From positions 1-20,937 of the forward strand of contig DLAP01000011.1 in NCBI GenBank assembly GCA_002493965.1: a stretch of 20,937 nucleotides of DNA, given 5' to 3'. The translations under genes were made by a program, and so were the position numbers. Positions 13,007 to 20,772 of this stretch are shown here, in pieces. A model generated the notes under the pieces. It was not told where the DNA came from. It saw nothing but the letters and a program-made list of their open reading frames with translations, and did not search any database. Origin of the DNA: Clostridiales bacterium UBA7044 (GTDB lineage Bacteria > Bacillota > Clostridia > Oscillospirales > Oscillospiraceae). Position 1 is the stretch's first letter. Each line of letters opens with the position of its first letter.

Positions 13007-13626
13007 CCTACGAAAGCCTGATTTTTGACATTGACGGCACCCTCTGGGACTCCCGTGCCCTGGTTGCCGAAGGATATAACCTCCAGCTTCGCAAGGAAGG
13101 TCTGGATTCCCTCTGCGTGGACGCGGAGCGCCTGCGGCCTCTGTTTGGCAAGGTCATGACGGACATCGCCGACGAGTTGTTTCCTCATATCCCCGGTCCT
13201 GAGCGCTACCCACTCATGGAGCGGTGTATGCTGACGGAAAACCGGTATCTCCAGGAAAATCCCTGTAAAATCGGCTATCCGGGAGTCAGGGAAACCCTGG
13301 AAGCCCTGGCAAAGACTCACCGTCTGTTCATCGTCAGCAATGCGCAAAAGGGCTACCCGGAGCTGTGCATCGAAAAGCTGGGGCTGCAAAGCTGCATCCA
13401 GGCCCACCTGTGCTTCGGCGATACCGGCACCAGCAAGGGCCAGACCATCCTGCAGCTTATGGAGCGGGAACAGATTACCTCCTGCGCCTATATCGGTGAC
13501 ACCCAGGGGGACTACGAGGCCACGGTGGAAGCAGGCGTACCCTTCTTCTGGGCCGCCTATGGCTTTGGTGTTCCGGAAGGGTATGACCGAAAGCTGGACG
13601 CCATAGGCGATTTGCTGAACCTGTAA
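13003..13626 (+). CDS. HAD-superfamily phosphatase (phosphoglycolate-phosphatase-like)
   Basis: A 207-residue HAD hydrolase. Motif I is FDIDGTLWD (Asp9 nucleophile, Asp11 acid/base), motif II is IVSNAQ at 110-115, the motif III Lys is about 145 (GTSKGQT), and motif IV is GDTQGD at 165-170. A helical cap domain sits between motifs I and II (subclass I), as in phosphoglycolate phosphatase and beta-phosphoglucomutase relatives. The ATG overlaps the udk stop (ATGA), ruling out the much longer upstream ORF as real. The substrate is not readable; clustering with a DUF89 enzyme suggests house-cleaning of phosphorylated metabolites, and a nucleotide substrate is possible given udk. It is not an obvious SerB. 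Confidence 0.9.
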   Translation: MTYESLIFDIDGTLWDSRALVAEGYNLQLRKEGLDSLCVDAERLRPLFGKVMTDIADELFPHIPGPERYPLMERCMLTENRYLQENPCKIGYPGVRETLEALAKTHRLFIVSNAQKGYPELCIEKLGLQSCIQAHLCFGDTGTSKGQTILQLMEREQITSCAYIGDTQGDYEATVEAGVPFFWAAYGFGVPEGYDRKLDAIGDLLNL

Positions 13627-13660
13627 TTTGGGTCCCGCTTGGGAGAAAGGACGCATAATT

Positions 13661-14533
13661 ATGAGTATACCCATTGATTCCCAATGTCTCCAGTGCCATT
13701 TCCGGCGCAATCTGGAGTTTGCAGAGTCTTTAGGCAGCAGTGAGCAGGTTATGGACTTTGCCCGCCGGCTTATGCAGATGTATCTGGACGCTCCCGCAGA
13801 TGTCAGCTCCCCCTGGTTCGGGCCTCAAACCGCTCAGTTGTTCCATGAATGCTTTGGACTTCCCCTGGACCGTTTTCAGGCGGAGAGGCTCCAATCCAAC
13901 CAATTTGTTCTGGAGCGGCTTCCTATGGTCCGGGAGATGGTGTTTTCCGCTTCGGACCCGGTTTTCGCGGGGCTGCAATGCGCCATTCTGGGAAATTATC
14001 TGGACTTTTCCGCCCTGCAGGGGCAGGTCAGCTTCGAAAAGCTGGAAGATATGCTCCGGGACGCCCTGAAAATGGAGCTGGACAGGCAGGTGTACGCCTC
14101 CCTCTGCCAGGATCTGGAAAAGGGGAAAGCGCTTCTCTACCTGACGGATAACGCCGGAGAAATTGGCTTTGACCGGGTTCTTGCCGAAGCAATCGCCCAA
14201 AAATATCCCAATCTACAAATCACCTTCTGCGTCCGGGGCGGCATTGCCCAAAACGACGCCACCCGGGAGGACGCGGCAGCGGTGGGAATCCCCTTCCCTG
14301 TCATCGACAACGGCAACTGCGTGGCAGGCACCCAAATTGATCTGCTGGGTGAGGAAGCAAAGCAGGCCCTCACCGAAGCGGACGTGATTCTGGCCAAGGG
14401 CATGGCAAATGTGGAAACCATGTTTGGCTGCGGATACAATGTCTACTACGCCTTTCTGGTCAAATGCCAGCGGTTTGTCCGGCTGTTTGACAGGCCCATG
14501 TTTACGCCAATGCTGGTGAAAGAGAAGAAATAA
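13661..14533 (+). CDS. DUF89 damage-control phosphatase (ARMT1-like)
   Basis: A 290-residue protein of the DUF89 metal-dependent phosphatase family, which removes phosphate from damaged or excess sugar phosphates and related metabolites. Family signatures: an N-terminal Cys pair (Cys9, Cys12 in CLQCHFRRN), LTDNAGEIGFD with the metal-binding DNAGE at 163-167, the VRGGIAQNDATRED stretch at 191-204, and DVILAKGMANVET at 241-253. The CxxC with DNAGE is the pattern of the prokaryotic subgroup. I start at the ATG at 13661 (MSIPIDSQ), which has AAAGGA 9 nt upstream, rather than the in-frame extension next to the HAD stop. It is the last gene of the murI operon, 34 nt after the HAD gene, with a terminator following. 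Confidence 0.9.
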   Translation: MSIPIDSQCLQCHFRRNLEFAESLGSSEQVMDFARRLMQMYLDAPADVSSPWFGPQTAQLFHECFGLPLDRFQAERLQSNQFVLERLPMVREMVFSASDPVFAGLQCAILGNYLDFSALQGQVSFEKLEDMLRDALKMELDRQVYASLCQDLEKGKALLYLTDNAGEIGFDRVLAEAIAQKYPNLQITFCVRGGIAQNDATREDAAAVGIPFPVIDNGNCVAGTQIDLLGEEAKQALTEADVILAKGMANVETMFGCGYNVYYAFLVKCQRFVRLFDRPMFTPMLVKEKK

Positions 14534-14537
14534 GCAA

Positions 14538-14568
14538 TACGCTCCCCTCCAAAATGGAAGGGAGCGTA
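14538..14568. terminator. Bidirectional terminator between DUF89 and serA
   Basis: TACGCTCCCCTCC and GGAAGGGAGCGTA pair over 12 of 13 positions around an AAAAT loop, 4 nt after the DUF89 stop and 18 nt past the end of convergent serA. The plus side is followed by ATTGCGTTTTG. Confidence 0.75.
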
Positions 14569-14586
14569 ATTGCGTTTTGTGGTTGT

Positions 14587-15750
14587 TTATTTGATGACCC
14601 GAACCCGGAGAACACCGTCGAGGCTCTCCAGTTTCTTCACCGCCGACTGAGAAACGTGGTGGTCCAGATCCAGCATGGTATAGGCGTATTCCTCACGGCT
14701 CTTGTTCATCAGGCCCGCAATGTTCACGTTCTCCTCAGCCACAGCGGCAGTGAACCGCCCCAGAGCGCCGGGAACGTTGTGGTGGAGCAGAGCGATCCGG
14801 CCCACCGTATTGCAGATACCCATATCACAGTTGGGGTAATTCACAGAGTTGTGGATGTTGCCGTTTTCCAGGTAGTCCTGTAGCTCCCGGACCGCCATTT
14901 TCGCACAGTTGTCCTCCGATTCCTCAGTGGAAGCCCCCAGATGGGGCACGGCAATGCAGCCGGGCATATTCGCCGTCTTCTCATTGGGGAAGTCGGTGAC
15001 GTATCTTTTTACCTTGCCGCTTTTCAGCGCTTCCGCCATGGCATCGTCATCCACCAGCAGGTCCCGGGCAAAGTTCAGGATGATCACCCCGTCCTTCATC
15101 TTGGAAATGGCCTCAGCGTCGATCATGTGCCGGGTGTCGTCCAGCAGCGGGACGTGGAGCGTAATGACGTCACAGCTTTCGTAGATCTCTTCCCGGGAAT
15201 TGACCCGCTTGACATGCTCATCCAGGTGCCAGGCCGCCTCCACGGAGATGTGAGGGTCGCAGCCGTAGACATCCATCCCCAGCTTCCGGCAGGCATTTGC
15301 CAGGGGGCCGCCAATGGCGCCCAGTCCAATAATGCCTATTCTTTTTCCGTAAATCTCATGGCCCGCAAACTGGGACTTGCCCTTCTCCACCAGACGCCCG
15401 ATTTCTGAGCTGCCCGCAATGGACTGCACCCAGTTGATGCCGCCCACAATATCCCGGCTGGCCAGCAGCATTCCACACAGGGCCAGTTCCATGACGCTCC
15501 GGGCGTTGGCCCCGGGGGTGTTGAAAACCACAATGCCCTTTTCGGCGCAGTCCGTCAAGGGGATGTTATTGACCCCAGCCCCGGCCCGGGCGATGGCCAG
15601 CAGGGTTTCCGGCAATTCCATTTCGTGCATATTGGCGCTGCGCACGGCGATGGCGTCCGCCTCCTCCAAATTGCCGGTAAGCTGAAACCCATCCGTCCAA
15701 AGGGCCGTGCCCTGGTCGGAGATTTTATTCAGATAATGAATGTGAAACAT
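14587..15750 (-). CDS. serA: D-3-phosphoglycerate dehydrogenase
   Basis: A 387-residue NAD-dependent dehydrogenase that oxidises 3-phosphoglycerate to 3-phosphohydroxypyruvate, the first step of serine synthesis. It has an N-terminal substrate domain with RAGAGVNNIP, a Rossmann motif GLGAIG at 142-147 and CDPH for NAD binding, and catalytic Arg229 (NFARD), Glu257 (DFPNEK) and His270 (PHLGAST). A C-terminal ACT domain spans about 315-387 (NVPGALGRFTAAVAEENVNI), the usual site of serine feedback. Length matches the short ACT-bearing class, lacking the intervening domain of long SerA. It lies 35 nt after serC and ends the operon at the bidirectional hairpin. Confidence 0.96.
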   Translation of the reverse strand: MFHIHYLNKISDQGTALWTDGFQLTGNLEEADAIAVRSANMHEMELPETLLAIARAGAGVNNIPLTDCAEKGIVVFNTPGANARSVMELALCGMLLASRDIVGGINWVQSIAGSSEIGRLVEKGKSQFAGHEIYGKRIGIIGLGAIGGPLANACRKLGMDVYGCDPHISVEAAWHLDEHVKRVNSREEIYESCDVITLHVPLLDDTRHMIDAEAISKMKDGVIILNFARDLLVDDDAMAEALKSGKVKRYVTDFPNEKTANMPGCIAVPHLGASTEESEDNCAKMAVRELQDYLENGNIHNSVNYPNCDMGICNTVGRIALLHHNVPGALGRFTAAVAEENVNIAGLMNKSREEYAYTMLDLDHHVSQSAVKKLESLDGVLRVRVIK

Positions 15751-15785
15751 GATGCTTTCCTCTCTTTTCTCCCCAAATCCGAGCC

Positions 15786-16868
15786 CTACCGGTTCTCTTT
15801 CTCAAATTTCTCCATAAACTGTGTCAGCATCTCCACGCCCTCTATGGGCATGGCGTTATAGAGGCTGGCCCGCATACCGCCTACGGTGCGGTATCCCTTC
15901 AGGTTCACAAAGCCCGCCTCCGTGGCCGCTTTGATAAATTTCGCGTCCATAGCTTCGTTCCCGGTGACAAAGGGCACGTTCATGAGAGAACGGTCCTTTT
16001 TTACCACCGTGCCATGGAACAGGTCGCTTGCATCCAGGAAGTCGTAGAGAATGGCGGCCTTCTTCTCGTTGTCAATTTTCCGCTGCGCCAGGCCGCCGTT
16101 CTTCAGCAGCCACTTGAACACCTTCCCGCAGATATAAATGCCGTAGGCAGGAGGCGTATTGTACATGGAGCCGTTGTCCGCGTGGGTCTTGTAGCGCAGC
16201 ATGGTGGGGGTACCGGGGTAGACGTCCTCCCGGATCAGGTCCTCCCGGATGATGGCAATGACCACGCCGGCGGGGCCGATGTTCTTCTGGACGCCGCCAT
16301 AGAGCATGCCATAGCGGGCCACATCCACTGGCTCGGACAGGAAGCAGCTGGACACATCCGCCACCAGGTCCTTGCCCTTGGTATTGGGCAGTGTATGGAA
16401 CTTGGTGCCGTAAATGGTGTTATTCTCGCAGATGTACACATAGTCCGCGTTTTCGCTGATGGGCAGGTCAGAGCAGTCGGGAATATAGGTAAAGTTCTGG
16501 TCCGCAGAGGAGGCTACAGCGTTGGCCTGACCATACAGTTTCGCCTCCTGCCAGGCCTTCTTGGCCCACTGACCGGTGATGATGTAGTCCGCCACATGGT
16601 TGCGCATCAAATTCATGGGAATCATGGCAAACTGCTGGGAAGCGCCGCCCTGCAGGAACAGCACCTTGTAGTTGTTGGGAATCCCCATCAGGGTGCGGAT
16701 GTCCGCCTCCGCCTCGTCAATGATGGCCTGATAGGCCTTGGAGCGGTGGCTCATTTCCATAACGGACATGCCGGTTCCCCGGTAATCAAGCATTTCCGCC
16801 GCCGCTTCCTTCAAGACTTCCTCCGGCAAAACGGCGGGACCGGCGGAAAAATTATATACTCTGGACAT
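15786..16868 (-). CDS. serC: Phosphoserine aminotransferase
   Basis: A 360-residue PLP aminotransferase that converts 3-phosphohydroxypyruvate to O-phosphoserine. Signature features: the N-terminal VYNFSAGPAVLPEEVL, LFLQGGASQQF for cofactor phosphate binding, DVSSCFLSEP with the ring-contact Asp, and GGVQKNIGPAG with the PLP-binding Lys195. The C-terminal GGMRASLYNAMPIEGV is also characteristic. GGAGGACG precedes the ATG. It begins 13 nt after the stop of the ApgM-like gene and is followed by serA. No serB for the last step is in the window. Confidence 0.97.
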   Translation of the reverse strand: MSRVYNFSAGPAVLPEEVLKEAAAEMLDYRGTGMSVMEMSHRSKAYQAIIDEAEADIRTLMGIPNNYKVLFLQGGASQQFAMIPMNLMRNHVADYIITGQWAKKAWQEAKLYGQANAVASSADQNFTYIPDCSDLPISENADYVYICENNTIYGTKFHTLPNTKGKDLVADVSSCFLSEPVDVARYGMLYGGVQKNIGPAGVVIAIIREDLIREDVYPGTPTMLRYKTHADNGSMYNTPPAYGIYICGKVFKWLLKNGGLAQRKIDNEKKAAILYDFLDASDLFHGTVVKKDRSLMNVPFVTGNEAMDAKFIKAATEAGFVNLKGYRTVGGMRASLYNAMPIEGVEMLTQFMEKFEKENR

Positions 16869-16881
16869 GGTTTCGTCCTCC

Positions 16882-18081
16882 TTATTTCTGTAAAAATCGA
16901 TTCAGAAGGCGGTGGCCCTCCGGTTCAAAGTTTCCGGAAGCGGCGGCCTCCGCCTCGGTGTAGCGGGAAATGGTCTTCTTCTCCCGGGTGCTGTCGTACA
17001 GCAGATAGGGCACCGGGTCCCCGGTGTGGGTCCGAAGCCGCAGGAGGTTGGGATGGTCCGGCAGGATCAGCACCCGGTAGCTTTCCCCCGCATCCTCCAT
17101 GGCTTTGCAGACAGGCCCGATGATCCGGCTGTCCAAATATTCAATGGACTTTACCTTCTCCTCCACCAATCCCTGGTGGGCCATCTCGTCGGGAGCCTCC
17201 ACATGGATATAGGCAAAGTCGCAGCCATCCTTTAACAGTGCGTCGATGGCGGCCTGGGCTTTTCCCTCCCAGTTGGTGTCAATGGAGCCGGTGGCCCCCT
17301 CCACATGGCAAACCTGCATTCCGGAGCCTACGGCAATGCCTTTCAGCAGGTCCACGGCGGAAATCATAGCCCCCTTCAGGCCCGTCTTCTCCTGAAAGCT
17401 TTGCAGCTGAGGCCGGGTGCCTGCCCCCCAGAACCACAGGGAATTGGCCTTGTGCTTCCCTTCCGCTGCCCGCTGGAGGTTCAGAGGATGGTTATTCAGG
17501 ATGTCGAAGCTTTTCTCCATCATCTCACGCAGGGGCTGACAGTCAGGCAGGTAGGGGCCAATAACCTGGGTCAGATGGTCATGGGGCGGCTCCAGCCGGG
17601 CCAGTTCCCCGTGCTTCCAGATCATGATATGCCGGTAGCTGGTACCGGTATAGAACTGGAAGGTACTGCTATGAAAGGCTTCCCGAATGGCATCCATGAG
17701 AATATCCGCATCGGCGGTGGAAACCTCCCCGGAGCTGTGATCCAGAATGGTCTTTTCTTCGTAGGGCTCCTCTTCTGTCAACGTCACCAGATTGCACCGG
17801 AAGACCATATCGTCCGGTTCCATATCCACTCCCACACTGAGGGCTTCCAGGGGAGATCGTCCGGAGTAGCTTTCCTTGGGGTCATAGCCCAGGACGGAGA
17901 GGTTGGCAACATCGCTCCCAGGAGACATTCCCGCGGGGACATTCTGTACCATTCCCAGTTCCCCCTTGGACGCCAGCGCATCCATGGCCGGGGTGGAAGC
18001 ACTCTCCAGGGGCGTTTTTCCTCCCAGGGCATCCACCGGCTCGTCTGCCATGCCGTCGCCCAAAACCACAATATACTTCAT
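16882..18081 (-). CDS. apgM: ApgM-type cofactor-independent phosphoglycerate mutase (or the related proposed homoserine kinase)
   Basis: A 399-residue metalloenzyme of the alkaline-phosphatase superfamily. Visible are the N-terminal metal-binding VVLGDGMADEP (Asp9), GGKTPLESASTPAMD, PGSDVANLSVLGYDP with the presumed nucleophile Ser56, YSGRSPLEA, VEAPDEMAHQG, and LPDHPN near the end. Archaeal-type ApgM interconverts 2- and 3-phosphoglycerate. A bacterial subgroup of the same family is annotated as a proposed homoserine kinase (TIGR02535), and this sequence resembles it. The operon with serC and serA favours the phosphoglycerate role. I start at the ATG at 18081 (MKYIVVLGDG), the conserved family start; the in-frame extension reaching 18312 is antisense to the glycosylase leader. 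Confidence 0.87.
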   Translation of the reverse strand: MKYIVVLGDGMADEPVDALGGKTPLESASTPAMDALASKGELGMVQNVPAGMSPGSDVANLSVLGYDPKESYSGRSPLEALSVGVDMEPDDMVFRCNLVTLTEEEPYEEKTILDHSSGEVSTADADILMDAIREAFHSSTFQFYTGTSYRHIMIWKHGELARLEPPHDHLTQVIGPYLPDCQPLREMMEKSFDILNNHPLNLQRAAEGKHKANSLWFWGAGTRPQLQSFQEKTGLKGAMISAVDLLKGIAVGSGMQVCHVEGATGSIDTNWEGKAQAAIDALLKDGCDFAYIHVEAPDEMAHQGLVEEKVKSIEYLDSRIIGPVCKAMEDAGESYRVLILPDHPNLLRLRTHTGDPVPYLLYDSTREKKTISRYTEAEAAASGNFEPEGHRLLNRFLQK

Positions 18082-18126
18082 GCCCTTCTCTTCCCTTCCG
18101 CCGTCCGCCCTTTGCGGACAAATGCT

Positions 18127-18145
18127 TACTATAAAGAATATAGTA
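18127..18145. promoter_or_regulatory. Inverted repeat at the apgM-serC-serA promoter region
   Basis: TACTATA and TATAGTA, perfect 7-bp arms around AAGAA. On the minus strand it covers TATATT, the likely -10 box, about 50 nt before the apgM start. I could not find a convincing -35 box. It could be an operator, or simply AT-rich promoter sequence. Confidence 0.4.
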
Positions 18146-18260
18146 CCATTGATCCGTCCAGAATACAAGCGGGAAAACTGCCAGAAAACAGGCGGATTTC
18201 GACCGGGTTCGTAGGCAAATTCGCCGTTGTTTGCTTTTCCCGGGAAAAGGGAACGCCGTC

Positions 18261-18288
18261 TTGCCTTTTTCTCGGGATATGGTATACT
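18261..18288 (+). promoter_or_regulatory. Promoter of the DNA glycosylase gene
   Basis: TTGCCT (18261-18266) and TATACT (18283-18288) are separated by 16 nt, 29 nt upstream of the start codon, with AGGAGG in between. Confidence 0.65.
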
Positions 18289-18317
18289 GGAAGCAAACAA
18301 ATCAGGAGGCAACCCTT

Positions 18318-18812
18318 ATGGCAAAACTCACCTACGACTTTTATCACCGCCCCTGTCTGGAGGTCGCCCGGGATCTGGTGGGCAAGGTGCTGGTATACAA
18401 AGGAAACCGGCTCCGGATTTCCGAAACGGAGGCCTACTGCGGAGAATCGGACACCGCCTGCCATGCAAGCAAAGGCCGCACCAAGCGGACGGAAGTGCTG
18501 TATATGGAGGCGGGCACCGTATACGTCTACCTGTGCTACGGCGTCCACTGGCTGCTGAACATCGTCACCGGTGAGGAAGGGCAGCCGGAGGCGGTGCTGA
18601 TCCGGGCCTGTGTGGACGCCCCCGGCCCGGGCAGGCTCGCCAAGGCCCTGGGCATTACGGGAGAGCGGAACCGCACCAGCGCCATAGACGGCGAACTTTG
18701 GGTAGAGGACGATGGCTATTCCTGTGATATCCGGCTGGATAAGCGGGTGGGCATCGGCTACGCCAGCCAAGAAGATCAGGACCGGCTTTGGCGGTTTATT
18801 ATGGAGCCGTAA
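18318..18812 (+). CDS. 3-methyladenine DNA glycosylase, AAG/MPG family (compact)
   Basis: A 164-residue base-excision repair enzyme that removes alkylated purines. Family motifs are present: RDLVGKVLV at 18-26, the catalytic ETEAYCG at 36-42, DTACHA at 45-50, and YVYLCYGVHWLLNIV at 69-83 with the intercalating Tyr/His region, then EAVLIRA at 91-97. The chain is shorter than usual (about 190-210): the loop after EAVLIRA and the C-terminal part are trimmed, although the end (RLWRFIMEP) resembles the usual PWRFY terminus, so the gene is probably intact. The ATG at 18318 follows AGGAGG with 8 nt spacing; the longer frame to 18231 crosses the promoter. Single-gene unit, divergent from apgM. Confidence 0.92.
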   Translation: MAKLTYDFYHRPCLEVARDLVGKVLVYKGNRLRISETEAYCGESDTACHASKGRTKRTEVLYMEAGTVYVYLCYGVHWLLNIVTGEEGQPEAVLIRACVDAPGPGRLAKALGITGERNRTSAIDGELWVEDDGYSCDIRLDKRVGIGYASQEDQDRLWRFIMEP

Positions 18813-18821
18813 TACGCAAAC

Positions 18822-18847
18822 GTCCCCGGCGGGAACCCGCCGGGGAC
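18822..18847. terminator. Terminator hairpin between glycosylase and ABC permease genes
   Basis: A perfect 12-bp stem GTCCCCGGCGGG / CCCGCCGGGGAC with an AA loop, 9 nt after the glycosylase stop and 22 nt past the permease stop. Read on the minus strand it is followed by GTTTGCG. It serves two convergent genes. Confidence 0.65.
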
Positions 18848-18869
18848 TTGCTGCTGTTATGCAGTTCCT

Positions 18870-19658
18870 TTAATTCAAATTCAGCTTTCGGCTGGTAAGA
18901 TAGTACATGACGAAGTAGCACACAAGGCTCAGCACCGCATACCCAGCAATGGTCACTCCCCCAAATCTCTGGAAGCCTGCCTGATCCATCATCTGGTTAA
19001 ACACCGAGGAGGACAGGATTCCCGCGCCAGCAACGGTAATTCCAATATGGATGCCGTAGTAGGCCACCACCCCTATCAGAAGCTTGTGCTTCTTGGCAAT
19101 GATGGAGCCCAAGGTAATGGCCAGCATAATGGTCGTTACCTCGCTGGCAAAGCCAGTCAGGAGGATCAGCAGGAACACCAAAGTATTTCCTACGCCTACC
19201 TCTTTCAGGAACCTGGGAAGATAATCGAAGCAGAGCTTCACAACTTCCCACCGCTGGCCGTCCAGCTCCACTGCACCAAAGAACACCATAATGCCAAAGG
19301 CCACGATCGTAACCAGGATGCTCACCAGCATTCCCAGCGCGCAGTTTAAGAAGCTGGACAGCAGAATCTGATGGGTAGTTACCGGCAGGGTGAAGGTCAT
19401 ATACCCTTCGTCCGTAAAGCGGCTCTTGTAGAATCTGCCCAGCAGAATGAACATGGCTGCCAAGCTGTAGCCCACCAGGTAGAAGATCACAGCAATCAGA
19501 GAAATGATTAGCATGGCCAGCAGGAAGCCATCCACATCCGTCTCCAGCAGCCGTGTCACTACACTGCCTGCAGCTCCCGCTCCCAGGGCAATGATGCTCA
19601 GCACACCAAGCAGTCCCCAAGTGGCCCGAAAATCATATTTCATCAGTTTGGCAAACAT
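18870..19658 (-). CDS. ABC-2-like exporter permease
   Basis: A 262-residue membrane protein with about six hydrophobic helices: 15-37, 46-78, 96-127, 155-185, 190-217 and 236-256. The opening MFAKLMKYDFRATW is typical of ABC-2-type permeases that start with a short cytoplasmic amphipathic helix. The polar FYKSRFTDEGYMTFTLPVT loop after helix 2 (GY.T.TLPV) is common in clostridial permeases paired with YtrB-like ATPases. The gene overlaps the ATPase by 16 nt, so the pair forms one exporter. Substrate unknown; YtrABC-type systems respond to cell-wall-active compounds, which is inference here. Confidence 0.87.
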   Translation of the reverse strand: MFAKLMKYDFRATWGLLGVLSIIALGAGAAGSVVTRLLETDVDGFLLAMLIISLIAVIFYLVGYSLAAMFILLGRFYKSRFTDEGYMTFTLPVTTHQILLSSFLNCALGMLVSILVTIVAFGIMVFFGAVELDGQRWEVVKLCFDYLPRFLKEVGVGNTLVFLLILLTGFASEVTTIMLAITLGSIIAKKHKLLIGVVAYYGIHIGITVAGAGILSSSVFNQMMDQAGFQRFGGVTIAGYAVLSLVCYFVMYYLTSRKLNLN

Positions 19659-20362
19659 CTGAACACCTCCCGGAATAGTTCATCCAGAGACTTTCCAGTC
19701 TCCTCCCGCACCTGATCGGCGCTGCCCTTCTGGATGATCTTCCCCTGATACAGGAACAGGTATTCATCCAGCACCCGCTCCACGTCGGAGATCAGATGGG
19801 TGGAAATCAGCACCGTGGCGCTGGGGTCATAGTTTTGGATAATGGTATTGAGAATGTAGTCCCGGGCCGCCGGATCCACACCGCCGATGGGCTCATCCAG
19901 CAGATACAGCTTCGCCCGCCGGGACATGACCAGCACCAGCTGCACCTTCTCCTGGGTGCCTTTGGACAGGGTGCGGAACCGGGCGCCCTCGTCGATGCCC
20001 AGGGCTTTCAGCATTCCTTCCGCCCGGGAGCGGTCAAAGTCGGCATAAAATTCCCCGAAGAAATCCATCAGCATCCCTACCTGCATCTGTTTCGAGAAAT
20101 AGGTGCGGTCAGGCAGATAGGACACCAGAGCCTTACTCTTGGGGCCAATGGGTTCCCCGCAGATAGTGATTGCTCCATCTGTCGGTGTCAGCAGACCCGC
20201 TGCCAATTTAATAAACGTGGTCTTGCCGCTGCCGTTGGGGCCCAGCAGGCCGATGATCTTGCCCTGGGGCAGTTCCAGATTCAGACTGTCCAGCGCCAAT
20301 GTGCCGCTGTAGCGCTTACTCAGGTTCGTGGCTTTTAAGACGTTTTGTTCCACTTTCTTCAT
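19643..20362 (-). CDS. ABC transporter ATPase (YtrB-like)
   Basis: A 239-residue ATPase. Walker A is GPNGSGKT at 41-48, the signature is LSKGT at 132-136 (a common variant of LSGGQ in this group), Walker B is LYLLDE at 152-157 with DEPIGGVDP, and the H-loop His is 189. The usual Q-loop glutamine is replaced by a YLPD segment (82-85), also usual in this subfamily. The start is the ATG at 20362, in an ATGA overlap with the stop of the GntR gene, implying translational coupling; the GGAGG just in front would be too close for an independent start. With the permease downstream it makes an exporter controlled by the GntR regulator. Confidence 0.9.
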   Translation of the reverse strand: MKKVEQNVLKATNLSKRYSGTLALDSLNLELPQGKIIGLLGPNGSGKTTFIKLAAGLLTPTDGAITICGEPIGPKSKALVSYLPDRTYFSKQMQVGMLMDFFGEFYADFDRSRAEGMLKALGIDEGARFRTLSKGTQEKVQLVLVMSRRAKLYLLDEPIGGVDPAARDYILNTIIQNYDPSATVLISTHLISDVERVLDEYLFLYQGKIIQKGSADQVREETGKSLDELFREVFRCLPN

Positions 20363-20730
20363 TCCTCCTTCTTTTCGTCCAGTGCCAGCAGCAGCTGGGC
20401 GGCCTCGGTGGGGGTAACGCCGAAGACCATGCACTTTTCCGCAAACTCCTTTGCCAGAGCCTGCAGGGTTTCCTCTCGCATTGCTTTCAAAATTTCTTCC
20501 TCCTGGGTGACGGTACGGCCGGACGTGCCGCCGCTGATTAATAGCCCTTCCCGCTCCAGTTCCGTCAGGGCCCGCTGCATGGTGTTGGGGTTGACCTGGG
20601 CCTGGGCTGCCAAGTCACGGACAGAGGGAACCTTCCCTCCGGGCGGCAGCTCTCCTTTCAGGATCGCTCCCCGTATCGCCGCCATGATTTGTTGGTAGAC
20701 CGGACTGTCCCCGGTCAGTTTCCAGTTCAT
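20359..20730 (-). CDS. GntR-family repressor, YtrA type
   Basis: A 123-residue regulator. The winged helix-turn-helix spans about residues 10-75 (SPVYQQIMAAIRGAILKGEL, then VPSVRDLAAQAQVNPNTMQRA, then LEREGLLISGGTSGRTV). It has only a short helical tail (about 45 residues) for dimerisation instead of a large ligand domain, which defines the YtrA subfamily. AAGGAGG precedes the ATG by 7 nt. It is the first gene of a three-gene operon with ATPase and permease, and a matching palindrome overlaps the promoter, so autorepression is likely. Confidence 0.93.
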   Translation of the reverse strand: MNWKLTGDSPVYQQIMAAIRGAILKGELPPGGKVPSVRDLAAQAQVNPNTMQRALTELEREGLLISGGTSGRTVTQEEEILKAMREETLQALAKEFAEKCMVFGVTPTEAAQLLLALDEKKEE

Positions 20731-20754
20731 AGGCGCCTCCTTATTTGTGTCACT

Positions 20755-20772
20755 GTATTAGTGCATTAATAC
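20755..20772. promoter_or_regulatory. Palindromic operator for the YtrA-like regulator
   Basis: GTATTAGTGCATTAATAC is an 18-bp inverted repeat with 16 of 18 positions symmetrical. It reaches into the -10 box of the operon promoter, where a bound repressor would block RNA polymerase. GTRTTA...TAAYAC-like half-sites are plausible for YtrA-type GntR proteins. Confidence 0.65.

Noticed and set aside
13003..13626. HAD phosphatase as the missing phosphoserine phosphatase SerB
   Set aside because: Motifs fit the phosphoglycolate-phosphatase type cap and it sits in the murI operon, not with serA/serC. No specific SerB feature is visible.
16014..17123. Long (369-residue) plus-strand ORF across serC and apgM
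   Set aside because: It is antisense to two unmistakable enzymes in GC-rich codons, where long shadow ORFs are common. Its His/Gly/Gln-rich composition is not protein-like.
17305..18558. 417-residue plus-strand ORF across apgM and the glycosylase
   Set aside because: It runs antisense to apgM and then out of frame through the glycosylase gene; no motif and no start signal.
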